64,000 nucleotides of DNA from Solanum dulcamara. Lineage: Eukaryota; Streptophyta; Magnoliopsida; Solanales; Solanaceae. Shown here in pieces: positions 1 through 11,200 of this stretch. Location of the stretch: NCBI RefSeq assembly GCF_947179165.1, contig NC_077243.1, forward strand, positions 29,960,001 through 30,024,000. Reading direction: 5' to 3'. The notes under the pieces were generated by a model. The model was not told where the DNA came from, made no database searches, and saw only the letters and a list, made by a program, of their open reading frames with translations. The stretch's first letter is position 1, and every line of letters starts with the position of its first letter. The position numbers were made by a program, and so were the translations under genes.

Positions 1-149
1 AAATTTTCTCTTATTTTAAACTTTTTCATCATTAGGGAATTTGAGTTCCTTGACTTGCTAAATACTCCCTCCATTTCATCAAAAAAATTCAAACATTTCT
101 CTTAAATTTTTAACAATTCAACTATTTTGAATAATAAAAAAAAAATTAG

Positions 150-410
150 AAATTCAGTGAGACACCTCAAGAGGTTGACACAGAAGTTAGGCTCGGTGAC
201 CAGACCATCCAAAAAAAAAGTAGTTTCAAGTACTTTGGGTCTATCATGCAAGACAGCGGGGAGATTGACAATGATGTCACACATCGTATTGGGGCAGGGT
301 GGATGAAATGGAGGCTCGCTTCCGATGTACTATGTGACAAAAAGGTGCCACCACAACTTAAGGGCAAATTCTACAAAGTGGTGGTTAGACCGGCTACAAA
401 GTGGTCTTTC
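150..410 (+). pseudogene. LINE (RTE-like) reverse transcriptase C-terminal fragment
   Basis: The plus-strand translation contains [16 protein letters not shown], then [20 protein letters not shown], then [15 protein letters not shown]. This is the conserved stretch downstream of the reverse transcriptase domain in plant non-LTR retrotransposons of the RTE type. No start codon or upstream reverse transcriptase is present, and the frame stops being recognisable soon after VVVRP. It is a 5'-truncated, decayed copy. A related fragment lies on the minus strand at 20555-20795. Confidence 0.75.
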
Positions 411-652
411 TATTACTTTCTGTACTTTGATTGCTCTATTTTATCTGTGTCGCTTTCGTTATTTACGTTATTCGTTATTTGCTTTTCCATATCGCTTTGA
501 ACTTCTTAGCCTGGATCTGACCTTTTTTTATGCTTTTTTTGAGCCGAGAGTCTCTTGAAAATAGTTGTCCTACCTTGGTAAGAGTAGAGTCTGCGTACAC
601 TTTACCCTCCCCAGACCCCACATTGTGGGATTTCACTGGGTTGTTGTTGTTG
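411..652 (+). mobile_element. SINE/LINE 3' tail, Solanaceae TS/SolS type
   Basis: A T-rich body (411-540) is followed by a GAGCCGAGAGTCTCT block, a TCTGCGTACACTTTACCCTC block, CCCCAGACCCCACATTGTGG and a terminal GTTGTTGTTGTTG run. I know this order of blocks as the 3' region of tobacco TS-type SINEs and the RTE LINEs that mobilise them. It directly follows the LINE fragment, so it may be that LINE's own 3' end after an internal deletion rather than a separate SINE. Confidence 0.65.
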
Positions 653-668
653 TGTGAAATAGAGGGAG

Positions 669-2940
669 TAGAATTTAAACTAACTAGTTAATTTACGTAT
701 AAATAGTGCTATTATACTTTTTTTTAATTCACTTTTACTTATCTATTATTTCAAAATTAATTGTTTTATGTTTTATTTTTAATATTAATTACTTAATTTT
801 AAAATCATTTTTCAAGATTTAATTCTAAACATCATTGAATATTATAATAAAACGTTATATTAATTTTTTTTAAAACGTGCAAAGTTGAAAATGAATATAT
901 AAAGGGAATATTACGAGAACAAGCAAACATATACTATTAATTAGTTAACATAATTATAGTTTAGCTAATTTATAATTCTCCACAAATATTTAACATTAAT
1001 TACATTTCGAGTTTGTATAAATCACATGTTTTAATAATTCAAAATTTGTATAATATAATTTGTATAACTTTTGTATAATATAATTTGTATAACTATTTAA
1101 AGTTCAGATGTTTGTGTTTGTACAAATTCTTTATTTTGAGTTTATATAAAAATAGTTCAATTATACAAACATACTCGCGAATTATACAAACTCACCCGCA
1201 AATCATACAAACGAAATAGTTTAAACTATTGCTACAATACATAAATATACAAACTATAACTAAAAAGCCTAATTAAATTTATTATAGTGATTATTTGTGA
1301 AATTTTTCTATCAATAAAAGTGAAGGAAAAAGTATTACCATGATCATATTTGATCAGGAAAAAAGAAATTATTGGAGGAAAACAGAGCATAAGAATGAAG
1401 TGGTCATAATAGAAAGATTTTCCAATCGTATTATGTATTTGTTTAGTTAATTCTAGCAATGCAATGCAATTAATTGTATATATTTATTTTTATATTTAAA
1501 AGAAATGAGAATGACTTGAGAGGCTATTTTCTTTTTAGGACCTACACTCCCAACAACACGTAGAAATGTTCAATTAGGGCGTCTTCTTTCTTAGCATTAA
1601 ATTCCTTCCTTCTCCCAAATTATTCATCTTATCTTTAATTTTTGGTGACTATAATAATAATAATCTCCTAAGTTATAGATTATCTAGAACAATTATAAGA
1701 TGGGTGTAGAGATATGAACATGAAATAAAGGGAAAATAAATGATTTAACAGAATTTTTTGTTAATAGATTTAGAGTTTAGATGGAAATATGATTTATTAT
1801 AGCATAAAAAAGGAGTAACTATCTTTTTTTTTTCTAGTGTAAAAACTAAAAACAAAAAGACCGTGGTGTTAGTATAATATAGGATAGCTTGGTGCACTAA
1901 AATATTTTTTATAAGAGTAACTTTACTAGTTAGTTTAAGACTAAAGTGGTGGACATCATTAAATATTTGATGGCGGACTTCAACTTTCTCCTCCTTCACC
2001 TTTACCTGTTTCTTCCGTTCACAACAAACCATTTCTTTACGGTTCACAGAAAAAGAAGTCATTGTAATAGAGTTTGGACTTGTGGGTTGACAAGCTTCTC
2101 CTTCTCCTACACGCCAGGGAAGACTAGAAAAATGAGGTGGGGGCGTTGATAGTTATAATGCTACTGCACAAATACTTGGTGTTAACGTAAACATCTTCTT
2201 CTTCTACCCTATTTCTTCCTAGGTTCGTATATCTCATTCCCAATTTCCTCTCTTTTATCTCAAATATAACTTGAATTATGACCAAATGACTTTCTCTATT
2301 TCTTTTAAGATTTTTCCTATAAAAATAAATAAATAAAGGGTATGTCACCATTCTTGTGCTGTTGAGACTCACCTGATCTTTCATCCTTGTAGATTGCTAA
2401 AGGTTTAATTGTATTTTGTGGCTTATGTTAAGTGCAACTACATCATTTTCATCCAAAATTACCTGAAACTCATCCTTTTTCGTGTTTGATTACAACTTTC
2501 TATAATACTCTGCACTTATCTTTCTTTTGACTTTGGATTTTGTAGTGTACAATTTCTATTCTCTGGATCTATTCTATACCTTCGCTTTAATGAAACATTA
2601 GCTACTTTTTGGCTCCATCTTTCTATGAATCAGCAGATTATATTCAACAGTAACATAATTGTTATTTGTTCCACCTCTTACAATTACTTGACACAAAGTT
2701 AAAGAAAGTAATTGTTTTTGAAATGGATTAACATAGAATGGAAAACGAAACAAACATTTTTTTTTTTGAAACGGATTAAAAAGTAAAGTAAGCCAAACAA
2801 ATTATAACAGTATTTGTTTTTGCTAAGAAAAGAGAAGCAAGTGAAAGGAATGATCTGAGTTATTTCATAGTGGTATTTGACCTACTATTGTTGTTCATAT
2901 TCAATTGGTTTCTTATTCTTTACTAGCTAATGATCAGTTG
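669..2940. other. AT-rich upstream region of the EDR4-like gene, no gene seen
   Basis: No open frame here has recognisable protein similarity. The stretch holds the likely promoter and 5' untranslated exon(s) of the EDR4-like gene. A polypyrimidine-rich TTTTGCAG at 2946-2953, just before the start codon, looks like the acceptor of a 5'-UTR intron, but the donor could not be fixed. Between about 1010 and 1215 there are direct and inverted TTTGTATAA repeats, listed separately. Confidence 0.5.
1010..1215. repeat. TTTGTATAA direct and inverted repeats (possible fold-back element)
   Basis: The left half carries several TTTGTATAA units, including two adjacent copies of a block of about 25 bp around 1045-1100. 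The right half carries the complementary TTATACAAA three to four times (about 1160-1212). The two arms could fold back on each other. No target duplication was identified, so calling it a MITE is inference. Confidence 0.4.
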
Positions 2941-2974
2941 GTTTATTTTGCAGTTTTTGTTACTACTAGCTAAC

Positions 2975-5900
2975 ATGAGTGACATGAGTAATCAAATGAC
3001 CACTAAAGTTCGGTTTGTTAGATGTCCCAAATGCCAATTGGTTCTTCCCGAGTTACCAGACATTCCTGTCTACAAGTGTGGGGGGTGTGGCACAGTTCTC
3101 CAAGGTCATTTTTCTTTCCAAATATATTTATAATTTTGTTTGTATGCTACAGTCCAGCGCACTAAGCTGTCGTCAAGTGCTGATCCATGACATTCGGTTA
3201 GCTTGTAAGAGACTTTTTCCACTGGTTGAACTCTTACATTGTGCCAAGGCTCCCATCCTATGTTAATATGTATAGTGTTGGAGGAAAAATAAATAAAGAA
3301 AAACCAACAAAAAGATCTAGGGTTGTTAAAGGACATGGATTAAGCTCTTCTTCTTCTTCTTTTTTTCCTTTGATGGGTAGCTCTTATTCTTACAGCTTTA
3401 CTAACAGTTCTGTGCTAAAGAACAAATTTTGTTGCATAAAAATTACGGAACAGGAACAATTATTGGTGGTATCAATTGTCTGGAGTCTGGAGATCCTTAA
3501 CAATTGAGAGTAGATATTTATGGGTAATGTAGTATGCCAGTAGAATTAGATAACTAATTTTTACTTTATGGTTAATTCTCAAAGAAAAGAGGGGGAGGGG
3601 GGAAGTTTACATAAGTGATTATGGTTTAAGTGGAAATGACTTCCTCACAAATTTTATCTTGGATGCAGCTAAGAATAGGAAAAGAGCTCCTACAAAGAAC
3701 AACGTACTTGATCAGAATGAAATAAGCAGCGCAAGTGAAGAAGCTTGTCCTCCTTCGAAAGGAGATTCTTCACTGAACGAATGGAGGAAGTTAGATCAAG
3801 GGGGCGCTGGAGACTGTAACAAGGAGCTACCTCGACAGTTAAATTCCACTGAGCTTTCAAGCTCTTCTGGGATTAGCTGCCTTGAGAATGAAGATTCTTT
3901 ATCCAAATCTGCAGTACATAAAGGAGATAAACACAGTTGTTCTTTGGATGAAAAGAAAGAACAATATGAAAATGAATCTCGGGATCACCACCAGTTCGCA
4001 GGAGGAGAAAACTTCTCCAATAGACTTGCTAGCTCAGATCAACTTACTTGTCCTGAATTGGGAAGTCCAATTGTTGAAGCCAAAGAAGATGCGGAAGGCT
4101 CAGCTATTGAAGAGAGAGAGAAACTGGAGCTGGATAGTGACACTGGATGTCCAATCCATGAAACTGAACAAGATATGGAAGGTTTAGCCCTTGAAGTGAC
4201 AGAACAACTGGAACTGGATGAAGACAACTTCCTTGTGGATGACTGCACTGTAAATGATCAAAATAGAAGTGGAGTTAATCATAAGAGTAACTCCCTTGAT
4301 GAGAATTCTACTTACTCTGGATGTGTCGTTCACAGAGATGAAGTATCTACTGGAAGTGGGGCACATGATGATGGAATTGAAAGAAAATATCTTGTGGAAC
4401 AAATCATTGGAAGGGGACAAAATGATTTCCAAGGTGACAATGCAGAATCTTCTGAAAATGTAAGATACACCAAGGAAACCTCTTTATCTACTGAGTTAGC
4501 CCGTGACTTTGAGAAGCAGTCATCTGTATGCTCTGACATGTACCAAAGTATTTTGAATGAAAGCATCATATCAGACACTTTGATGACTACTGATCATGAG
4601 CAATTTGACCAATTTCATAAAGAGATCCCCTCAGGTTTTGACCGTATAAGCTCTATGGATACGTTAGAAAATCAACCACTAAATATTTGTCGATCTGAGC
4701 CTCCTGTTAATCTCAGGAATATGATCAGATCTCCCACACACAGAAGTTACTATGCCTATGATGGCAGTGCATCTTCATGTGATGGGGATGATCATATCCC
4801 TGATCAGTACCATCACCAACCTGTAAGAAAGTTCAAGGAAGCATACCCTGTCAGCCCCAGAGAGTTTCTTTTGGATGGTAGAAGCCGAGTAAACCACACA
4901 ATAAGCGGTGAGTCAAAGATAGTTCAGCGAACAATGAATTCTTCCACAGCATTACTAGGAAGGAGTCATCAAGCTACAGAAGGCAGCAACTGGAGTCGTG
5001 AGGAATGGCCTCAGTCTAGAAAACGTGGTCAGGCCTCTGGAGGTAGAATAACATCGGACAAGGATGAGCATGCCACAGCATTTCCGTTTATTTCAACAGG
5101 TTCTCATGCAGGACATAAGCATGGAAACTCTTCAAATTATCGGAAAAATATGACCCACACCCACCGTTCTAGTCTCCTTCCACCCAGAATTCCCTCAGAT
5201 TCAGAACCAGACAAAATACAATTGTTGAGAATGGTGTATGAACTTGAAGATCAATTGCGCCAGACACGTATCACTAAAAGGATGGCCAATGGACGGTTTT
5301 CTGCAGAGGTAATGAGGGATGAAGAGTATAACCCCTCATACTATGATCAGTCTTTGGAAGACGGTGAAGTAAGTGGTGATTTGACCTATTCTAGATATCC
5401 TGTAAGATGCAGTTGTGAAAAAGGCTGGCCGCAACAACTTAAAAGCTCAAGAATACCTTTTTCTGCAGAGGCTTCACATTACAGGCACCAAGCTGATTGC
5501 CTGTGTTCGCATTGCTCCCCTAGAGTCCGGCGTTTTTCAGAGCAGCTGCATCCTTCAGTTTACTATAACAATGGCCGTGGGGTTGCCTGTTCCAGCTGTA
5601 ACTGTTGCAATCACCTCCAGTCTGATTCTTCAAGTCCTCAGCATTACTCAAGCTCTGAGTATTCTCGATGGGACCGTGATACAAAATCTGATGATAGGAG
5701 GCACAAAGATCATGAGATGAAGAAACTGTATCTGCGAGAAAAATACTCAAAAATGCGGCATCTCCGACCAGTAGCTGGTGGAGCACCAATAATTTCTTGT
5801 TACTACTGCAACGAACTTCTACAGCTGCCTGCAGACTTTCTTCTTTTCAAAAGGAGATGCCATCAGCTTAGATGCAATGCTTGTAGAAAGGTGCTGAAGT

Positions 5901-6382
5901 TTTCTCTCCAAAACCAGATACATGTAGTCCCATTCCATGCAGAGGCTTTAGCTCCTCCACCAAGTGAGGTTGATGACAACACTGGTGCCAATGATCAACA
6001 GAATCTGGCATATGAATATCATCTTAATTCTTGTCCCCGTACTGAACGAATATCGTGCTCTGATGATTTGGGACCATCTTTCTGCAGAAGCGTCTCTACT
6101 GAAGGGGAGTCTTCACTACCTCCAATTCAACCTCTTGGAAGGACATCTTTTAACAGAGAGTTATCCTCTAGTAGTTCTTCTGCTCCCACAAAAGATAGAA
6201 AAATGAAATCTGTTATGAGGGAACCTCGTATGGGGACCTTTGGATCACCAGAGCCTTCGGCTAAGATGTCCAAGTGGGGAAAAGTATCATCTTCAGAAAT
6301 TGAGGAAGTACGACCAAACGGAGGCTCTCCTCTTCATCGTCTTATGGGTTATAATTCGGCAAGTGAAGTGATACATTGGTGA
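2975..6382 (+). CDS. EDR4: EDR4-like protein with two zinc-ribbon motifs (DUF3133)
   Basis: Coding exons are 2975-3104 and 3669-6382, giving 947 aa. The donor is CAAG|GTCATT and the acceptor ATGCAG|CTAAG. The joined codon restores the family sequence VLQAKNRKRA, which fixes the splice. Residues 17-38 form an N-terminal zinc ribbon (C17xxC20...C35xxC38). Residues 754-782 form the C-terminal DUF3133 zinc ribbon (C754xxC757...C779xxC782) within YYCNELLQLPADF...CNACRKVLKF. Between them is a long, acidic, serine-rich and probably disordered region, with a short coiled-coil-like segment (DKIQLLRMVYELEDQLRQTR). In Arabidopsis, ENHANCED DISEASE RESISTANCE 4 negatively regulates powdery mildew resistance and salicylate-dependent cell death and acts with EDR1 and clathrin-linked trafficking; function here is inferred from family. 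A candidate poly(A) signal AATAAA is at 6741. The frame is intact throughout exon 2. The exact paralogue (EDR4 versus a sister) cannot be settled by eye. Confidence 0.9.
3105..3668 (+). other. Intron 1 of the EDR4-like gene
   Basis: A GT-AG intron of 564 bp in phase 1. It is placed so that the N-terminal zinc ribbon (VYKCGGCGTVLQ) joins to AKNRKRAP. It contains short T-rich and CT-rich runs (around 3346-3370) and no recognisable gene. Reading through the intron would end the protein shortly after the zinc ribbon. Confidence 0.85.
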
Positions 6383-8218
6383 CTGCTCAACTTCCAGGAA
6401 ATGAAGCAAGGATCAAAAAAGAAAGAGGCAGGTCATTAGGCAACAAAGAGCAAAAGGTCATTTTTTTGATAGATACTTGGCGTAAAGGGATTTTCTTGGA
6501 ACAGTTTTCTTGGTGGTAAAGATGTTGAAACACAAACAATATTTCATTCAGGTGCTCATCCATTTGTATATCTTGAGTATCATTTTTTTTTCTCTGTAGT
6601 TTTTCACTTCACACACTATGTACAGTTGAATCAAAGTGGCAGCTTGTAGGTTGTATAGAAAAATTGAGGTGTTCATGGTAGAAGTGTCTGGAAATACAGT
6701 TATTTGTGTGATGATAATTATATGTATTTATCATATTTAGAATAAAGGACATATTCCTCGGTCTTTCTTCTTTATCTTCTATACTTCATTTTATCTTTAT
6801 GACTACTTTTACGTTATTCTTTCTCGTCCTCACCTTATTCCCTTTTTAACTACAGAAAGAGCTACATCGGATATTCAAGTATTGTATACGTCATTCTCCA
6901 AAATGGAATTAGTTCCCTTGCAGTTTGTCACGTTTATAATTAATAACTGATCGTAGTCACTTTTGATAGTTCATAGTTAGGATTGTCTGCCTAATTGGAA
7001 TTGCAATTAGGACCTCATAAAGCATGGAGAACTTATAAGTCGTCATTTTTTTATTTTATTATTTAGAAAGAAAGAATACGCAACCACTTAAGCTATATAT
7101 ACATGGAATGATTTACCTGGATAAAGAAGTGATTTAGTCACACAACCATCACAGAATTTAAACAAGTATCTTCTTTGTTCAACGTCTCTGGAAGCATTGT
7201 TTAATTCCCTTATCAATATTATCGTATTCTTCGATTTTACTATTATTTCATTTATCATACTATTTGTCCTTGCTATTGTTCTTTTTCTTCAATATTTTTT
7301 ATATGCTTCACTTGAACCGAGAGTCTATCAAAAAAAACCTCTCTACCTTCACAATGTTGGGGTAAAGCCGCATACACAACCATTCCAGTTGTGAAATTAC
7401 ACTGAATATGTTGTTTGTTGCGTTCAACCGTTTTCATTTTTATGGTTGAGCAAAAAGTGTGTTTTCATTATGGTCTCACAGAACGACGATTACTCAAAAG
7501 ACATTCTTATCGCAGTTATAACAAACCCGATTTCCTCACTATATTAATAAGAACGGGAACGTGATTACAACTTTAGAATAATAATTACAACTCTCAAACT
7601 ACTGAATTACAATAGAACTATTAAAATTACAATTAACCTAAAGATAGAGATAAGAACAAAGATGAGAAGTTTAGACTACACAAAAAAAGATAAGAGGCAC
7701 AGACAATTTCTTCACAATACGCATAAACTGTTCTTTCTCATCCGTCTTCCTTTTAGCTAGTAGTTAATTGGTCTTGGGTCCCAAATCAACCTTTGTCTTG
7801 CTTTTCTCCACCCAATAACTAGTTGTGTGGCATCCATGTAGGTATCTACATTGGGCGCAGGCTGGTTCATAACAACAGTTTTACCATTATTACTTGAAAT
7901 GGGTTTGGATAAAATTGGGTATGGGTGGATCTATTCTTACATAAATTAGTCAGCCATCAGGCACATTCTAGTTAATATATACTGATTTTCTGTTGCAAAA
8001 GCCAAAGATATTGTAAGGGCAGAGAATGAACAAAAAGTTCTAATTCAAATTTCTCTTCCCACAAATATTGGGATACACATCAACCAACATCATACATCAG
8101 AAAATATGATGCAATTTCTTTTCCCCTCTATTGTGTAAAGTTTACTATTATATACAGTATATTAGTATATTAGAAAATCTCAGGAAGGGCAATGATCTCT
8201 TGGTGTGACTTACAATCA
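6383..8218. other. Intergenic space between convergent EDR4-like and ABC1K genes
   Basis: This stretch holds the two 3' untranslated regions. The EDR4 side has AATAAA at 6741. Apart from the SINE-type tail at 7196-7425, nothing coding or structured was recognised. Confidence 0.6.
7196..7425 (+). mobile_element. SINE/LINE 3' tail, Solanaceae TS/SolS type, second copy
   Basis: It has the same block order as 411-652: a T-rich body, then TTGAACCGAGAGTCTATC, CCTCTCTACCTTCACAATG, a GGGGTAAAGCCGCATACAC block and a degenerate end (GAATATGTTGTTTGTTGC). It is more diverged than the first copy and the terminal GTT run is interrupted. It lies in the 3' intergenic space, outside the coding exons. Confidence 0.55.
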
Positions 8219-11200
8219 TCATTGATATATGTTCCTTCGTCTTTGATTAGAGACAAGCTTGATCCTCTGATCTCGATACATGTTCATGTTTGGAGCTAAC
8301 AGTCTGGTGTAGCGGTCAAAGTAGAGAAGTTGCTTCATCAGAAGTGCAAACTCCCGAGGAAATTTCAATCCGTAAGATTCACTAACTCTAACCTGCCAAA
8401 CATTGAAGAACATGGATCAGAAAATAAAGGTTACACGGACAAGAAGGAGAGAAATAACATCATTTTATTTTTACTTCTTTCATCTGTAAGTATCTTATTC
8501 CACAAATGTGAATCTAGAAAGTGCATGAATATGTACAAGCAAGAACTGAGTGTCCCTTTATAAATGGAGGGAGCTAATCAATACTAATAAGGTGCTAAAA
8601 TCATAAACATTCTGTATCTTACACCAAAGTGAAAAAACATATAAACATTTGTATTTCAGCCTATGTACTAGTTCAGCATTTTGTATAATAAAAGATTTCT
8701 AGAACACAAAAATGCAACTCTTTTTGCTGGCTGCATCTATTTGACATTTGGAACTGGAGATCTAATAAACTGTTCATTCCACATATGATTAGCCTAATAT
8801 TAGGACATCTTGAGTACTAGAGAAAGAAGAAAAATAAAAGAGTACGGGATAGTTTTAGAAAAATGCCCTTGCTTTTATTAATCATGCAAACTTCAGAGCA
8901 AACAGGAAAGTGATAGGGCTATTTGACTTTGGTTACATCATAATTTTGAAGCACAAATCCATAGCTGTGGAAAAGAATATGTATAGATTAATACTAGAGC
9001 TAAAACTGCTTTTACCACATCCAGAAATAGTGCATTCATCTGTCTCTCATCAAATGCTACATTGGCAGCAACAGTTGTAGCATTTGTACTCGAGTCCCTG
9101 GCAGCAGCAACAATGATTTCTGTATCTAAACCCTGTGTAGAAATAACGATATGGGTCAGAAAATTACTAGTTGAAAGCTCAGCTAGTCCAATGAAATCAA
9201 AATTTTGTAGCGTGGAATTTGTGGTTCTCCAGGCAGGAGAGCTGGGCTATGGAACAAAGGATTATCTCGGACCTAGACCGAGGTATTGATCCCAGACAAA
9301 GGAAGTTCAATAATAAGATATCCATCATATTCGAAACTTCAGTCTATGAATTTACAGTTGACTAGATTCAGGACAAGGTTGACATGATAGAATTCAAAAC
9401 CACCTCGATTTGATTCATTTCGGATTACTCTCTCGCTTATGGACGTCCTTCTATTTGTCAGTTAATGATGGAGAAATATGATAACTTTTTCCAGTCTTGC
9501 AGCCTTCAAAAATATAGCTGTTTGGTTGATGAACCATATGTAGCCAATAAACATTGACTAGCCGACCCCAACCCAAGGACAAGTATACACAGGATCCTTA
9601 AGAGCCGAGAAGTCAACAGAAGCATATGAACTATCATCAGAATCTACAGCACTTATGCTGGATCTTATATTTTACCTGAATTGATAAAAATATTTTCCCC
9701 AAGTCCCTTGCAAAAGCCTTTGAGTCCACATCCTTTCCAGTAGCACCCATGTCAATTAGAGCAGATGCCATCGACTCATAATCTTCAATTGCTATAGATT
9801 GCAGAAACACTTCCATAGCAGCCCATGTCTTTGGAGATATACGACCAACAATTCCTGCTTACAAAATCCTTAACTTTTTTTAGTATTTCCATTTGACTGA
9901 AAAGATGTTAACAGGGAAGTTTTAACTCAATAGGCATGCCCATACCCCAACCATAGGAAAAACTTAATGTAGAGTCTGCACAAGATCGATGTGGTTAAAT
10001 AAATCAAACTACTGCTAATAACATTCTCATTGGAAAACTAGAGCAAAATAATCTATCAAAGTTTGATCAGGAATGAGACCGACACAGTTTTCTGAACCCT
10101 TAGTTAAGAAAAAGAACCCATGATGACCAGTCAACAGTTTTTCAACCGGTAAATGGGTCAGAAATTGCTTTGCCGTCCAAGTTGATAAACTATTTGCTAG
10201 CAAAAGTTGGTGATCCTAAGACTCCATTTCATTTATAGATATAAGCTTCTACAAAAAATCAGGTAGATAACTAATACTCCCTCCGTCAGCATACTTTACT
10301 TTTTAATTTGCTCCAAATAGATTTATTTAGAAACAATTTAACTTTAAACTTCTCATTTTTGTCGTTAAGCTGATTTATAACAACACAAATGCCTATGGCT
10401 TGTGTTAGACGACAAGTTTCTAAGGTCTTTCTTTCTTAACCTCCATGCCCAGTCAAACACTGCCACGCAGGTTGGAACAGAGGATGTATTCAGTAAGAAC
10501 TTTGTACAAAACTGAGCATCTTGCTACATGACAGTTTTAACCAATTATTCCTTTTACTAAGCAGAATATCCACTATAACATAAGTTCCGTTTCTTGTGCA
10601 TTTTCCTAGTAGCCTTTATCTGACAACTATTCTCATGCACTTTCTTTCTCTTAAATGATTGTCATGCTTTCCCTTGGCTCAGATAAAAAAAGAAAAAAGA
10701 CATATATTTTGAAGAAACACATAAAAATATGAAGCAGCTGACACCAATTATTCACTGCCCACACAAACTTTTGATCTCTTAGTAGCCAAAAAATACCCAA
10801 AAGAAGGATGGAAAAAGAAAAGAAGTGTGGGGTACCGAAGTCAAGGAACCCAATACGTCCATCACGTAGTTGCCACAAATTGCCAGCGTGTACATCAGCA
10901 TGGAAAGATTCACAGGCGAGCAAACTTCCAAACCTGCATATGGGCCATAGAAATCGAACTCTATTGGTCAGAGTAAACTGAACATAAGAGCCAAACAGAC
11001 TAAAACAAGATCAGAAGTCTTACCAAACATTCAGGGCAGTAATAAGACTGGTCTCAGGACTGGAAACCAGTGACTTAATAGAGTCTAAGTCTGTCAAAGG
11101 TACTCCATATAGCCTCTCCATAGTCAGAACACGCTTAGTACTGTATTGACGGTAGACTTTTGGAGCAGTGGCCTGCCTAGTAAGTCCCATGGCTACTAAA

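Larger units (their letters stand above)
65..668. mobile_element. Stowaway-like MITE carrying nested LINE/SINE sequence
   Basis: The left end reads CTCCCTCCATTTCA just after TA (63-64). The right end reads TGAAATAGAGGGAG just before TA (669-670). These near-perfect terminal inverted repeats with a TA target duplication are typical of Stowaway/Tc1-mariner MITEs. The interior is far too long for a plain MITE because it holds a LINE fragment and a SINE-type tail. The ends are seen directly; the family assignment rests on the CTCCCTCC terminus and the TA duplication. Confidence 0.6.

Noticed and set aside
3882..6206. Several frames of 70-100 codons on both strands within EDR4 exon 2
   Set aside because: They are shadows of the long EDR4 frame, which has a conserved zinc ribbon at each end and an intact reading frame.
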